Shown piece after piece: positions 8,933 to 18,883 of a stretch of DNA of 41,654 nt. Every line of letters begins with the position of its first letter. The first letter of the stretch is position 1. Position numbers and translations under genes: made by a program. The notes under the pieces are model-generated. The model had not been told where the DNA came from. It saw only the letters and a list, made by a program, of their open reading frames with translations, and searched no databases. Origin of the DNA: Serratia sp. Ag1 (lineage in GTDB: Bacteria > Pseudomonadota > Gammaproteobacteria > Enterobacterales > Enterobacteriaceae); contig NZ_JQEI01000010.1 of the NCBI RefSeq assembly GCF_000743355.1, positions 1-41,654 of the forward strand, written 5' to 3'.

Positions 8933-9850
8933 TTAACTGAGTACGACACCAATCGCGAATAACAGGTTGGCCAATAATGCGGCTTTTACCATATGCTCCA
9001 ACAGTGGGCGCATGCCAATGGCCGTCGGATCGCGCAGCACGCGCATAGCGTGGCGAAACAGCAGCGGTATGGCCAATACAAACAGCCAGCCCCACAGGCT
9101 GTGCAGGTTAAGCAGAGCAAACAGAGCAAAGCACGCTACGGCGGCGATCAACAGCACGGCGTGGTAGTAACGTGCTTTCTGTGGCCCAAGACGCACCGCC
9201 AGGGTATTTTTGCCGTTGACGCGATCGCTTTCGATATCGCGCAGGTTATTGATGTTGAGTACCGCCGCTGCCAACAGGCCACAGGCGGTCGCAGGTAGCA
9301 TCACGATGCTGTCAAAGGTGTGCGTTTGCAGATAGTGTGAGCCCGCCACGCTGAGCCAGCCGAAAAATACCAGAACAGAAATATCACCCAACCCCAGATA
9401 GCCATAGGGTTTATTACCCACGGTATAGGTAATGGCGGCGGCGATCGCCAAGCCACCCAACACCAGAAAACCCACCACATCACCGGGTTTTTCACAGGCC
9501 ACAGCAATCAGCCAGCAACCGGAAATGGCAATCAGGATCACCGTCAGTATCAACGCCCGTTTCATCTGGGCCTGAGTGATCATGCCTTTCTGCATGCCGC
9601 GTAGCGGGCCGATACGATCTTCCTTATCGCTGCCTTTTACTGCGTCGCCGTAATCGTTGGCCAGATTGGAGAGGATCTGTAACAGGCCTGCGGTCAACAA
9701 GGCCAACAGGGCTACGCCTGGTTTAAGGCTGCCTTGCCAGGCGGCGATGGCGGAACCTACCACGATGGAAGCAAATGCCAGCGGCAGAGTTCGGGGCCGT
9801 AAACTTTCCAGCCAGGCTTTAGCCGGAGTAGTGGGGGTTGATAAGCTCAT
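8933..9850 (-). CDS. menA: 1,4-dihydroxy-2-naphthoate octaprenyltransferase
   Basis: Integral membrane prenyltransferase of 305 residues (UbiA superfamily) that attaches the polyprenyl tail to DHNA to form demethylmenaquinone, needed for anaerobic respiration. The two Asp-rich motifs are visible: NLANDYGDAVKGSDKEDRIG and NINNLRDIESDRVNGKNT. About eight to nine hydrophobic helices follow. The start at 9850 (MSLSTPTTPAKAWLESLRP) fits E. coli; the 22-codon upstream extension does not. It lies 97 bases downstream of hslU in the same direction, as in E. coli. Confidence 0.97.
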   Translation of the reverse strand: MSLSTPTTPAKAWLESLRPRTLPLAFASIVVGSAIAAWQGSLKPGVALLALLTAGLLQILSNLANDYGDAVKGSDKEDRIGPLRGMQKGMITQAQMKRALILTVILIAISGCWLIAVACEKPGDVVGFLVLGGLAIAAAITYTVGNKPYGYLGLGDISVLVFFGWLSVAGSHYLQTHTFDSIVMLPATACGLLAAAVLNINNLRDIESDRVNGKNTLAVRLGPQKARYYHAVLLIAAVACFALFALLNLHSLWGWLFVLAIPLLFRHAMRVLRDPTAIGMRPLLEHMVKAALLANLLFAIGVVLS

Positions 9851-9897
9851 GTTTCGCTTCAGTAAGTCAAAAGGCGGTGTCCATTCGAAATAAATGC

Positions 9898-9914
9898 GGG
9901 AGGCAATGCCTCCC
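9898..9914 (-). terminator. Hairpin after hslU
   Basis: Stem GGGAGGC/GCCTCCC with a 3-base loop, in the 97-base hslU-menA gap. The minus-strand continuation GCATTTATTT is only weakly U-rich, so it may end hslVU transcription incompletely or protect the mRNA 3' end. Confidence 0.5.
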
Positions 9915-9947
9915 ACAACGATAACTGACAGGACAGTGATGGCGCGA

Positions 9948-11282
9948 TTATAGGATAAAACGACTCAGATCTTCATCCGCTACCAGTTCATCCAGATGAT
10001 TGCGCACGTAATCGGCGTCAATTGTAATGGATTGACCGTTAATTTCACTCGCGTCATAGGAAATATCTTCCATCAGGCGTTCCAGAACGGTGTGCAAGCG
10101 GCGTGCGCCGATATTTTCGGTGCTTTCGTTCACCTGCCAGGCGGCTTCAGCGATGCGGCGGATGCCCTCAGCAGTGAAATCGATCGTCACGCCTTCAGTA
10201 CCCATCAGCGCTTTGTATTGCTCGGTCAGCGATGCACTAGGCTCGGTCAGGATGCGCTCGAAATCTTCGGTGGTGAGCGCCTGCAGTTCAACGCGGATTG
10301 GCAGGCGGCCCTGCAGTTCCGGGATCAGGTCGGAAGGGCTGGCAGTCTGGAAAGCGCCGGAAGCGATAAACAGGATGTGGTCGGTTTTTACCATCCCATG
10401 TTTGGTCGATACCGTGCAACCTTCCACCAGCGGCAGCAGATCGCGCTGTACGCCTTCACGGGAAACGTCCGGGCCGGACGTCTGGCCGCCACGCTTACAG
10501 ATTTTGTCGATCTCATCGATAAACACGATGCCGTGCTGCTCAACGGCTTCCACCGCCTGCTCTTTCAGTTCCTCTGGGTTCACCAGCTTGGCGCCTTCTT
10601 CTTCCACCAGCAGTTTGAAAGCCTCTTTGATTTTCAGCTTGCGTGGTTTCTGTTTCTGCCCGCCCAGGTTTTGGAACATGGACTGCAACTGGTTGGTCAT
10701 CTCTTCCATGCCCGGAGGGGCCATGATTTCGACGCCCACCGGGGCTGCGGCCAGATCAATTTCGATTTCTTTATCGTCCAACTGGCCTTCACGCAATTTC
10801 TTGCGGAATACCTGACGGGCGGCAGAAGGTTCTTGCTGTTCTTCGGGTTGGCCCCAGTTATTTTTGGCCGGTGGGATCAGCACGTCGAGAATACGTTCTT
10901 CGGCCATTTCTTCGGCACGGGTACGGTTTTTCTCAATCGACTGCAAGCGCACCATTTTCACGGCGGCATCAGTCAGATCGCGGATGATCGAGTCAACTTC
11001 TTTACCGACATAGCCCACCTCGGTGAACTTGGTGGCTTCCACTTTGATGAACGGGGCATTAGCCAGCTTGGCCAGGCGGCGGGCGATCTCGGTTTTACCG
11101 ACGCCGGTCGGGCCGATCATCAGAATATTTTTTGGGGTCACTTCGTGACGCAGCGTCTCGTTGAGCTGCATCCGGCGCCAGCGGTTACGCAGGGCGATAG
11201 CGACAGCGCGTTTGGCCTTGTTCTGGCCAATGATATAGCTGTCCAGTTCGCTGACAATTTCGCGCGGAGTCATTTCAGACAT
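9948..11282 (-). CDS. hslU: ATPase subunit of the HslVU protease
   Basis: AAA+ unfoldase of 444 residues that unfolds substrates and feeds them to the HslV peptidase. Walker A is GPTGVGKT at residues 57-64 and Walker B is in the segment [12 protein letters not shown] near residue 255. The I-domain lies between them (about residues 110-240). The C-terminal tail ending DLSRFIL is the segment that inserts into HslV. It follows hslV by 12 bases as the second gene of the operon, under a heat-shock-type promoter. Confidence 0.98.
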   Translation of the reverse strand: MSEMTPREIVSELDSYIIGQNKAKRAVAIALRNRWRRMQLNETLRHEVTPKNILMIGPTGVGKTEIARRLAKLANAPFIKVEATKFTEVGYVGKEVDSIIRDLTDAAVKMVRLQSIEKNRTRAEEMAEERILDVLIPPAKNNWGQPEEQQEPSAARQVFRKKLREGQLDDKEIEIDLAAAPVGVEIMAPPGMEEMTNQLQSMFQNLGGQKQKPRKLKIKEAFKLLVEEEGAKLVNPEELKEQAVEAVEQHGIVFIDEIDKICKRGGQTSGPDVSREGVQRDLLPLVEGCTVSTKHGMVKTDHILFIASGAFQTASPSDLIPELQGRLPIRVELQALTTEDFERILTEPSASLTEQYKALMGTEGVTIDFTAEGIRRIAEAAWQVNESTENIGARRLHTVLERLMEDISYDASEINGQSITIDADYVRNHLDELVADEDLSRFIL

Positions 11283-11294
11283 GGTATTCGATCC

Positions 11295-11825
11295 TTACGC
11301 TTTGGAAGGCAATTCTTCAATGGTGTGGAAATGGTTGGTGTAAATACAGATGTCACCCGCGATGCTGAGGGATTTCTCAACGATTTCACGGGCGCTCAGC
11401 TCGGTATTTTCCAACAGCGCGCGGGCCGCCGACTGGGCATAAGGGCCGCCTGAGCCGATGGCGATCAAATCATTTTCTGGCTGCACCACGTCGCCGTTAC
11501 CGGTGATGATCAGCGAGGCGTTTTCATCAGCTACCGCCAGCAGCGCTTCGAGTTTGCGCAGCATACGATCGGTACGCCAGTCTTTCGCCAGTTCCACGGC
11601 GGCTTTCACCAGATGGCCCTGGTGCATCTCCAGTTTGCGCTCGAACAGTTCGAACAGCGTGAAGGCGTCAGCAGTGCCACCAGCAAAACCGGCAATCACT
11701 TTGTCGTTATACAGGCGACGGACTTTTTTGACGTTGCCCTTCATGACCGTATTGCCCAGTGTGGCCTGGCCATCGCCACCGATCACTACCTGGCCGTTGC
11801 GGCGTACGCTTACAATTGTTGTCAC
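11295..11825 (-). CDS. hslV: Peptidase subunit of the HslVU protease
   Basis: Threonine peptidase of 176 residues, related to proteasome beta subunits; it forms a dodecamer capped by HslU. The start is a GTG at 11825: it places Thr2 at the N-terminus after Met removal ([10 protein letters not shown]), as catalysis requires, and has GAGGA 7 bases upstream. The total length equals E. coli HslV. The frame is open upstream but that part is the 5' leader. Conserved features include [15 protein letters not shown] and [14 protein letters not shown]. The first gene of hslVU; its promoter overlaps the end of ftsN. Confidence 0.98.
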   Translation of the reverse strand: MTTIVSVRRNGQVVIGGDGQATLGNTVMKGNVKKVRRLYNDKVIAGFAGGTADAFTLFELFERKLEMHQGHLVKAAVELAKDWRTDRMLRKLEALLAVADENASLIITGNGDVVQPENDLIAIGSGGPYAQSAARALLENTELSAREIVEKSLSIAGDICIYTNHFHTIEELPSKA

Positions 11826-11856
11826 GAGCAGATCCTCGTTGCAGACGGAAAGAAGA

Positions 11857-11890
11857 CCCCGTTGTCTCTGCTGGCGCAGAAACAACGGGG
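11857..11890 (-). promoter_or_regulatory. Stem-loop in the hslVU 5' leader
   Basis: CCCCGTTGTCTCTG (11857-11870) pairs with CAGAAACAACGGGG (11877-11890) through 13 of 14 positions around a 6-base loop. It sits between the heat-shock promoter and the hslV start. E. coli has a CCCCGTAC/GTACGGGG inverted repeat at the same place, reported to affect hslVU (clpQY) mRNA stability. Here the stem sequence differs but both the position and the C4/G4 base are kept. Confidence 0.75.
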
Positions 11891-11906
11891 CACATATTGA
11901 GAGTAT

Positions 11907-11934
11907 AGTTGGGGGAGCAGTGACGCTTTTCAAC
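11907..11934 (-). promoter_or_regulatory. Sigma-32-type heat-shock promoter of hslVU
   Basis: On the minus strand GTTGAAA (11928-11934) is followed after 13 bases by CCCCAACT (11907-11914). This fits the sigma-32 consensus CTTGAAA, spacer of 11-16, CCCCATnT. The -35 covers the ftsN stop codon (11930-11932). Confidence 0.75.
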
Positions 11935-12850
11935 CCCCAACGGCGAGGGGAATGCAACTTGCCATACCGGAGCTCTTCAGGCGGGCCAGGGCTTTGTCGG
12001 CTGCTGCTCGGGTGCTGTATGGGCCAAGCATCACGCGGTTCCAGCCGCCACCTGAGGTTATGCGGCTTTCGATGCCTTCAAATGCCAACTGCGCTCGTAC
12101 GGATTCGGCCTGGTCGGTGGCACGGAACGAACCACATTGCACCATCCACTTCTGTTTCTGCTCGGGCTTGGTTTCCTGTTTGGCCGTTTCTGTTTTAACT
12201 TCAGGCTTCACTTCCGGTTTAGGCTTCGGTTCCGGCTGCCGGGTTGGTACCGGCGGTGTGACCGTTTGCGGCTTCGGCTGTTGCACCTGCTGTTGCTGTA
12301 CCGGTGCCGCACCGTTGTTGAACGGATTGCGTGGCGAGTTCACCTGCTGCTGTTGTATTGGCTGCTGCTGCATCTGCGGCGTGATTTGCTGTTGCGGCAT
12401 CTGTTGCTGTTGGCGGCCAGTGCTGCGATCGTTATAAGGCACTTCAGACAACTGCGTCGGGCGTTGTTGCATGTCGGCCTGCATCTGTTCCAGCAATTGG
12501 CGCTGTTCGTCGGTCAATTGGGTTTTGGAGTTAATCTCACCGCCAGCCGTAGGCTCGGTCGGTGATTGCACACCAATCTGACGGTTTTCCAACTCTTTGA
12601 TATAGCGCCAACGCTCTTCCGGCTTCGGCGGCAGGCCGTTACCTGGACGATTACTGTGTGCAGGCAGTAGCGGCGCATCGCTTGGCTTGTTATGCGTGAT
12701 GAAGTAGAGGCCGCCGATAAAGACAATCACCAGGGCGGCAGCGAGCGCCACCACGGTTTTGGATACCTTCGGAGAGCTGCGTTTACGGCTGGGGGTCTTG
12801 CGCCGCGCTGCCCCTGAGCGCCCGCGGCTTACATAGTCTCTCTGTGCCAC
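11930..12850 (-). CDS. ftsN: Cell division protein FtsN
   Basis: Bitopic inner-membrane divisome protein of 306 residues that triggers septal peptidoglycan synthesis through FtsA and FtsQLB. A short basic cytoplasmic N-terminus ([13 protein letters not shown]) is followed by one membrane helix near residues 32-51, then the essential periplasmic segment [21 protein letters not shown] long Gln/Pro-rich linker follows, full of QQQ runs, then a C-terminal SPOR domain (about 230-306, [16 protein letters not shown]) that binds denuded glycan. It is shorter than E. coli FtsN (319) because the low-complexity linker differs. Its stop codon lies inside the -35 of the hslVU promoter. Confidence 0.96.
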   Translation of the reverse strand: MAQRDYVSRGRSGAARRKTPSRKRSSPKVSKTVVALAAALVIVFIGGLYFITHNKPSDAPLLPAHSNRPGNGLPPKPEERWRYIKELENRQIGVQSPTEPTAGGEINSKTQLTDEQRQLLEQMQADMQQRPTQLSEVPYNDRSTGRQQQQMPQQQITPQMQQQPIQQQQVNSPRNPFNNGAAPVQQQQVQQPKPQTVTPPVPTRQPEPKPKPEVKPEVKTETAKQETKPEQKQKWMVQCGSFRATDQAESVRAQLAFEGIESRITSGGGWNRVMLGPYSTRAAADKALARLKSSGMASCIPLAVGG

Positions 12851-12905
12851 TAGAATTCCGCTGTGTCCTGATGAGGTTAAAGCCTAGCTTCCAGGCTGTT
12901 TTATT

Positions 12906-12935
12906 GGCCATCCTTGCCGTTCGGCAGCAATGGCC
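12906..12935 (-). other. Interrupted hairpin in the cytR-ftsN gap
   Basis: GGCCAT (12906-12911) pairs with ATGGCC (12930-12935), and TGCCG (12915-12919) with CGGCA (12922-12926), separated by a 3x3 mismatch. There is no U-tract on either side. It could be a cytR 3'-end structure or a weak terminator. Confidence 0.4.
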
Positions 12936-13002
12936 ACAACAATAATTACGCCTATTTGATAGGCTTTGGGTCCGCCATGTTACTTAACCCAAAAATGTTT
13001 GA

Positions 13003-14031
13003 CTAGCGTTTCGGGGCCGCAGTGCTGTCGCGGATAATCAATTCGCTGTCCAAAAGCCGCGATCCGCTGTTCACCGTTTGCCCATGCAATTGCTCCAGCA
13101 GCAGTAACATCGCCTGTTGGCCGATCTGGAAGCGCGGTTGGGCCACCGTGGTTAACGGTGGATCACAATACTGTGCCAGTTTGATATCGTCAAAGCCGAC
13201 GACCGAGAGATCTTGCGGTACCCGCAACCCCAGCTTTTTGGCCTGAAACAGCACGCCAATTGCCATAATGTCGTTGTGGCAAAAGATGGCGGTAGGTGGT
13301 TTTGGCAGCGCCATCAGTGATTTCAACGCCTGAGCACCGGATTCGTAGGTGAAATCGCCCCGGGTAATATAACTGCTTTCAACGTGAATGCCGTTGCGGC
13401 GCAGTGCTTGGATATAGCCCTGAAGCCGATAATGGCTCAGCGGCATGTGTTCCGGCCCAGCGATGCAGGCGATTTGTTTGTGGCCGAGCTGGTGCAGATA
13501 GTGTACGGCTTCGAAGGCGGCGGTCAGGTTATCGATATGAACCGTTGGCAGCTCCAGTTCGGGCGCAAATTCGTTGGCCATCACCATCGGTGGCAGGTTG
13601 CGTTGCTCTTCTTTGCTGGCGTCGAACGGCAGGTTGGAACCGAGCAGCAACATACCGTCGATTTGTTTGGTGATAATCAGGTTAACGAAAGTGCGTTCCT
13701 GCTGGTTCTGTTGCGCACAGTCGCCGATCAGCACCAGATAACCCTGTTGCGCTGCCGTTTGCTCGATCCCCTGGATCACATCGGCAAAAAATGGATCGCA
13801 GATATCAGGGACGATCACCAGGATGGTGCGGGATTCGTTGCGCTTGATATTACGTGTGAGGGCATGAGGGGAATAACCTACGGCCAGCACGGCCTGTTCT
13901 ACTTTCTGGCGCGTTGGTGTTGATACCTTTTCCGGATTCATCAGCGCACGTGACACGGTGGCTGTTGAAACGCCGGCCATTTCAGCAACGTCCTTCATGG
14001 TGGCCATGGATAGTTCTTTCTTGTGTTCCAA
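13003..14031 (-). CDS. cytR: LacI-family nucleoside-catabolism repressor CytR
   Basis: Repressor of nucleoside uptake and catabolism genes (deo, nup, udp and others), acting together with CRP and relieved by cytidine. The product has 342 residues. The N-terminal helix-turn-helix is MKDVAEMAGVSTATVSRALMNPEKVS, followed by a periplasmic-binding-protein-like core that is very close to E. coli (RTILVIVPDICDPFF, KQIDGMLLLGS, PPMVMANEFAPELELPTVHIDNL). The start is taken as TTG at 14031, because a strong AAGGAG (14039-14044) lies 7 bases upstream and the length matches E. coli (341). The next ATG, at 14007, would give 334 residues. The 281 bases up to priA hold the promoter but no site I can define. 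Confidence 0.95.
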   Translation of the reverse strand: MEHKKELSMATMKDVAEMAGVSTATVSRALMNPEKVSTPTRQKVEQAVLAVGYSPHALTRNIKRNESRTILVIVPDICDPFFADVIQGIEQTAAQQGYLVLIGDCAQQNQQERTFVNLIITKQIDGMLLLGSNLPFDASKEEQRNLPPMVMANEFAPELELPTVHIDNLTAAFEAVHYLHQLGHKQIACIAGPEHMPLSHYRLQGYIQALRRNGIHVESSYITRGDFTYESGAQALKSLMALPKPPTAIFCHNDIMAIGVLFQAKKLGLRVPQDLSVVGFDDIKLAQYCDPPLTTVAQPRFQIGQQAMLLLLEQLHGQTVNSGSRLLDSELIIRDSTAAPKR

Positions 14032-14038
14032 CGCCTTT

Positions 14039-14044
14039 CTCCTT
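14039..14044 (-). promoter_or_regulatory. Ribosome binding site that fixes the cytR TTG start
   Basis: AAGGAG on the minus strand, 7 bases before the TTG at 14029-14031. The spacing to the first in-frame ATG (14007) would be about 31 bases, so the site supports the TTG. Confidence 0.75.
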
Positions 14045-14312
14045 GCGTTAGCCACATGCCAACGCGACAACTGGGTGTGCTCATATTCTGGCGTGCGGTG
14101 GTGTTATTATTGTTAGCGCCATCCACGTTTAACGTTTTTCTACATGCTGCTGGGGGGACAAAACGTCCGCACAGATATTCTAAACAGATTACGCCCGCCT
14201 TTTGTTACCTAAATTTCATAAAAAGTGTGAGTTAGGAGGGGTTTTTCGCGTTCGCTCGCAAATTCAAGGGTAAACGTTTGTTCTCCAGGCGCTGAATCAG
14301 ATTGCTCCGGGT

Positions 14313-16640
<2,328 letters not shown>

Positions 16641-16740
16641 TTGCCGCCTTTGATATAATTCCGTATCAAAATTTATCAATCACGTGTGGTGTCTGGCGAA
16701 ACAGGGCTGGATAGCGACACGGCCTTAACAGAGGTTTCCC

Positions 16741-16956
16741 ATGAAACAAGGTATCCACCCAAAATACGAAGAAGTTACTGCTAACTGCTCTTGCGGTAAC
16801 GTGATCAAAATCCGCTCAACCGTGGGTCACGATCTGAACCTGGACGTTTGTGGCGCATGCCACCCGTTCTACACTGGCAAGCAGCGTGATGTTGCTACCG
16901 GTGGCCGCGTTGACCGCTTTAACAAGCGTTTCAGCGTGCCAGGCGTTAAGAAATAA
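16741..16956 (+). CDS. rpmE: 50S ribosomal protein L31, zinc-binding type
   Basis: Ribosomal protein of 71 residues bridging the large and small subunits. The cysteine pairs Cys16-x-Cys18 and Cys37-x-x-Cys40 (NCSCGN and VCGACH) show the zinc-containing C+ form, which in many bacteria is replaced under zinc limitation by a Cys-less paralogue not present in this window. The gene stands alone with its own promoter and a bidirectional terminator shared with metJ. Confidence 0.98.
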   Translation: MKQGIHPKYEEVTANCSCGNVIKIRSTVGHDLNLDVCGACHPFYTGKQRDVATGGRVDRFNKRFSVPGVKK

Positions 16957-16979
16957 GTTTTCTTACTGTCTGTCAGATG

Positions 16980-17004
16980 AAAAAGGCGCCGCTGGCGCCT
17001 TTTT
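16980..17004. terminator. Bidirectional terminator between rpmE and metJ
   Basis: Stem AAAAAGGCGCC (16980-16990) and GGCGCCTTTTT (16994-17004), loop GCT. U-runs result in both directions, serving rpmE (plus) and metJ (minus). Confidence 0.88.
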
Positions 17005-17029
17005 CGTTTCTGTCATCTGCCAGCCGGGA

Positions 17030-17347
17030 TCAGTAATCCCAGGTATCGGGATCCACACCCAATTCACGCATCAGCACTTTCGCGGCTTCAGGGATTTCAT
17101 CGCTGCGTTCTTTGCGCAGATCGTCATCGTTCGGCAGCGGCTGGCCAGTAAAAGCGTGCAGGAATGCTTCGCACAGCAATTCGCTGTTGGTTGCGTGGCG
17201 CAGGTTGTTCACCTGGCGGCGGGTCCGTTCATCAGTGAGGATCTTCAGGACCTTCAGCGGAATGGACACCGTGATTTTCTTTACTTGCTCGCTTTTTTTA
17301 CCGTGTTCAGCGTAAGGGCTGACATACTCGCCGTTCCACTCAGCCAT
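17030..17347 (-). CDS. metJ: Methionine repressor MetJ
   Basis: Ribbon-helix-helix repressor of 105 residues that uses S-adenosylmethionine as corepressor and binds tandem 8-base met boxes. The DNA-contacting strand [15 protein letters not shown] and the helix [22 protein letters not shown] are as in E. coli. It is divergent to metB, and the array of met boxes in the 318-base spacer should control both directions, giving autoregulation. Confidence 0.98.
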   Translation of the reverse strand: MAEWNGEYVSPYAEHGKKSEQVKKITVSIPLKVLKILTDERTRRQVNNLRHATNSELLCEAFLHAFTGQPLPNDDDLRKERSDEIPEAAKVLMRELGVDPDTWDY

Positions 17348-17572
17348 GGGACACCTTAAAATTTGTCAGAAAAATTACTACATTCTAGAAACCGGCCAAT
17401 TATGCCCGATCTTCACGGTTCTCACTAATAAATGTCAATTTTGCGCGATAAGATTCACCGAATTGCGACTCTTAGCAGACCTTATGCCAGCATTTTTGCA
17501 TTAACATCTTATCGTCATAACAAACCGCTACAATTTTAGCGGGTATTGGTTCTTTGCTCAATCTATACGCAA

Positions 17573-17604
17573 AGAAGTTTAGATGTCCAGATGTATTGAC
17601 GTCT
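17573..17604. promoter_or_regulatory. Met-box array in the metJ/metB control region
   Basis: Four consecutive 8-base units: AGAAGTTT, AGATGTCC, AGATGTAT, TGACGTCT, compared with the MetJ consensus AGACGTCT. The third and fourth units overlap the metB -35. Units one and four are the weakest and best conserved respectively. Confidence 0.8.
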
Positions 17605-17624
17605 ATTTTTGCTGCGGGTAATCT
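17596..17624 (+). promoter_or_regulatory. Sigma-70 promoter of metBL
   Basis: TTGACG (-35, 17596-17601), spacer of 17, TAATCT (-10, 17619-17624). The -35 lies inside the met-box array, so MetJ binding would block polymerase. The metB start is 42 bases downstream of the -10. Confidence 0.7.
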
Positions 17625-17665
17625 TTAGGCTTCATTTACCCACTTTCCGAGAGCAGAGCCACCCT

Positions 17666-18826
17666 ATGACGCGTAAACCAGCCACCATTGCCGTGCGTAG
17701 CGGTCTGAATAATGACGAACAGTACGGTTGTGTCGTCCCGCCAATCCACCTTTCGAGCACTTATAACTTCATCGACTTCAATCAGCCCCGCGCCCATGAT
17801 TATTCCCGCCGTGGTAACCCGACACGTGATGTGGTGCAACGTGCGCTGGCGGAGCTTGAGGGCGGTGCTGGTGCAGTGATGACCAGCAGCGGGATGTCGG
17901 CGATCCATCTGGTGACCACCGTGCTGCTGAAGCCGGGCGACTTGTTAGTGGCTCCGCACGACTGTTATGGCGGCAGTTATCGCCTGTTCGACAGCCTGAG
18001 CAAGCGTGGTGCCTATCGCGTGCTGTTTGTCGATCAGGGGAATGAGGCCGCGCTGCAACAGGCGTTGGCGCAAAAACCGAAGCTGGTGCTGATCGAAAGC
18101 CCGAGCAATCCGCTATTGCGCGTGGTCGATATTGCGGCAATCTGCAATGCCGCGCACGAGGTGGGGGCGCTCACGGTGGTGGATAACACCTTCCTCAGCC
18201 CAGCCTTGCAACAGCCACTGGCGCTGGGTGCCGATCTGGTGGTGCATTCCTGCACCAAATACCTCAATGGCCATTCTGATGTGGTGGCCGGTACGGTGAT
18301 CGCCAAGGATCCTGAGCTAGCGGTAGAACTGGCGTGGTGGGCGAATAACATTGGTGTCACCGGGGGAGCATTCGACAGCTATCTGCTGCTGCGCGGCATC
18401 CGTACCTTGTCACCGCGCATCAAGGCGGCACAGCACAACGCTGGTGCGATTGTCAGCTATTTACAGCAGCAACCCTTGGTCAAAAAGCTGTATCATCCTT
18501 CTCTGCCAGAAAACCCAGGCCATGAGATTGCATGCCGTCAGCAGCGCGGGTTTGGTGCCATGCTCAGCTTTGAACTGGACGGTGACGAAGCGCTGTTGCG
18601 GCGTTTCCTCTCGGCTTTGCAACTGTTTACGCTGGCGGAATCATTGGGTGGCGTAGAAAGCCTGATCTCGCATGCGGCGACCATGACTCACGCCGGTATG
18701 GCGCCAGAAGCTCGCACTGCAGCCGGGATTTCCGAAAGTCTGTTGCGTATTTCTGTGGGTATTGAAGACTGTGATGATTTGATTGCCGATCTGGAACAAG
18801 CCTTCCAGGCGGCGGCAACGAGGTAA
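17666..18826 (+). CDS. metB: Cystathionine gamma-synthase
   Basis: PLP enzyme of 386 residues that joins O-succinylhomoserine and cysteine to make cystathionine, the first sulfur-transfer step of methionine synthesis. The PLP-lysine is in HSCTKYLNGHSDVVAG (about residue 198), and the segment SYNFIDFNQPRAHDYSRRGNPTR-like N-terminal region with RRGNPTRD is typical of the Cys/Met metabolism PLP family. The start at 17666 matches E. coli MTRKQATIAVRSGL. The frame is open 19 codons further upstream through the leader. MetJ control is expected from the overlapping met boxes. Confidence 0.98.
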   Translation: MTRKPATIAVRSGLNNDEQYGCVVPPIHLSSTYNFIDFNQPRAHDYSRRGNPTRDVVQRALAELEGGAGAVMTSSGMSAIHLVTTVLLKPGDLLVAPHDCYGGSYRLFDSLSKRGAYRVLFVDQGNEAALQQALAQKPKLVLIESPSNPLLRVVDIAAICNAAHEVGALTVVDNTFLSPALQQPLALGADLVVHSCTKYLNGHSDVVAGTVIAKDPELAVELAWWANNIGVTGGAFDSYLLLRGIRTLSPRIKAAQHNAGAIVSYLQQQPLVKKLYHPSLPENPGHEIACRQQRGFGAMLSFELDGDEALLRRFLSALQLFTLAESLGGVESLISHAATMTHAGMAPEARTAAGISESLLRISVGIEDCDDLIADLEQAFQAAATR

Positions 18827-18883
18827 GCATGAATGCAATTGCGGTAGCAGGGGCAGTAAACGGGCGTCAACTGCACAAATTTG
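17666..18883 (+). other. Transcription unit note: metB and metL are one operon
   Basis: metB ends at 18826 and metL begins at 18829, leaving a 2-base gap. Translational coupling is therefore likely. This note covers the metB gene and the first part of metL only; the genes themselves are listed separately. Confidence 0.6.

Noticed and set aside
9996..11453. 485-codon plus-strand frame opposite hslU and hslV
   Set aside because: Antisense shadow of strongly conserved hslU/hslV; composition reflects the codon structure of the real genes.
12300..12420. CAG/TTG-rich low-complexity stretch as a possible tandem repeat or CRISPR
   Set aside because: It is the Gln-rich linker of ftsN; units are irregular and without spacers. 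No CRISPR array was seen anywhere in the window.
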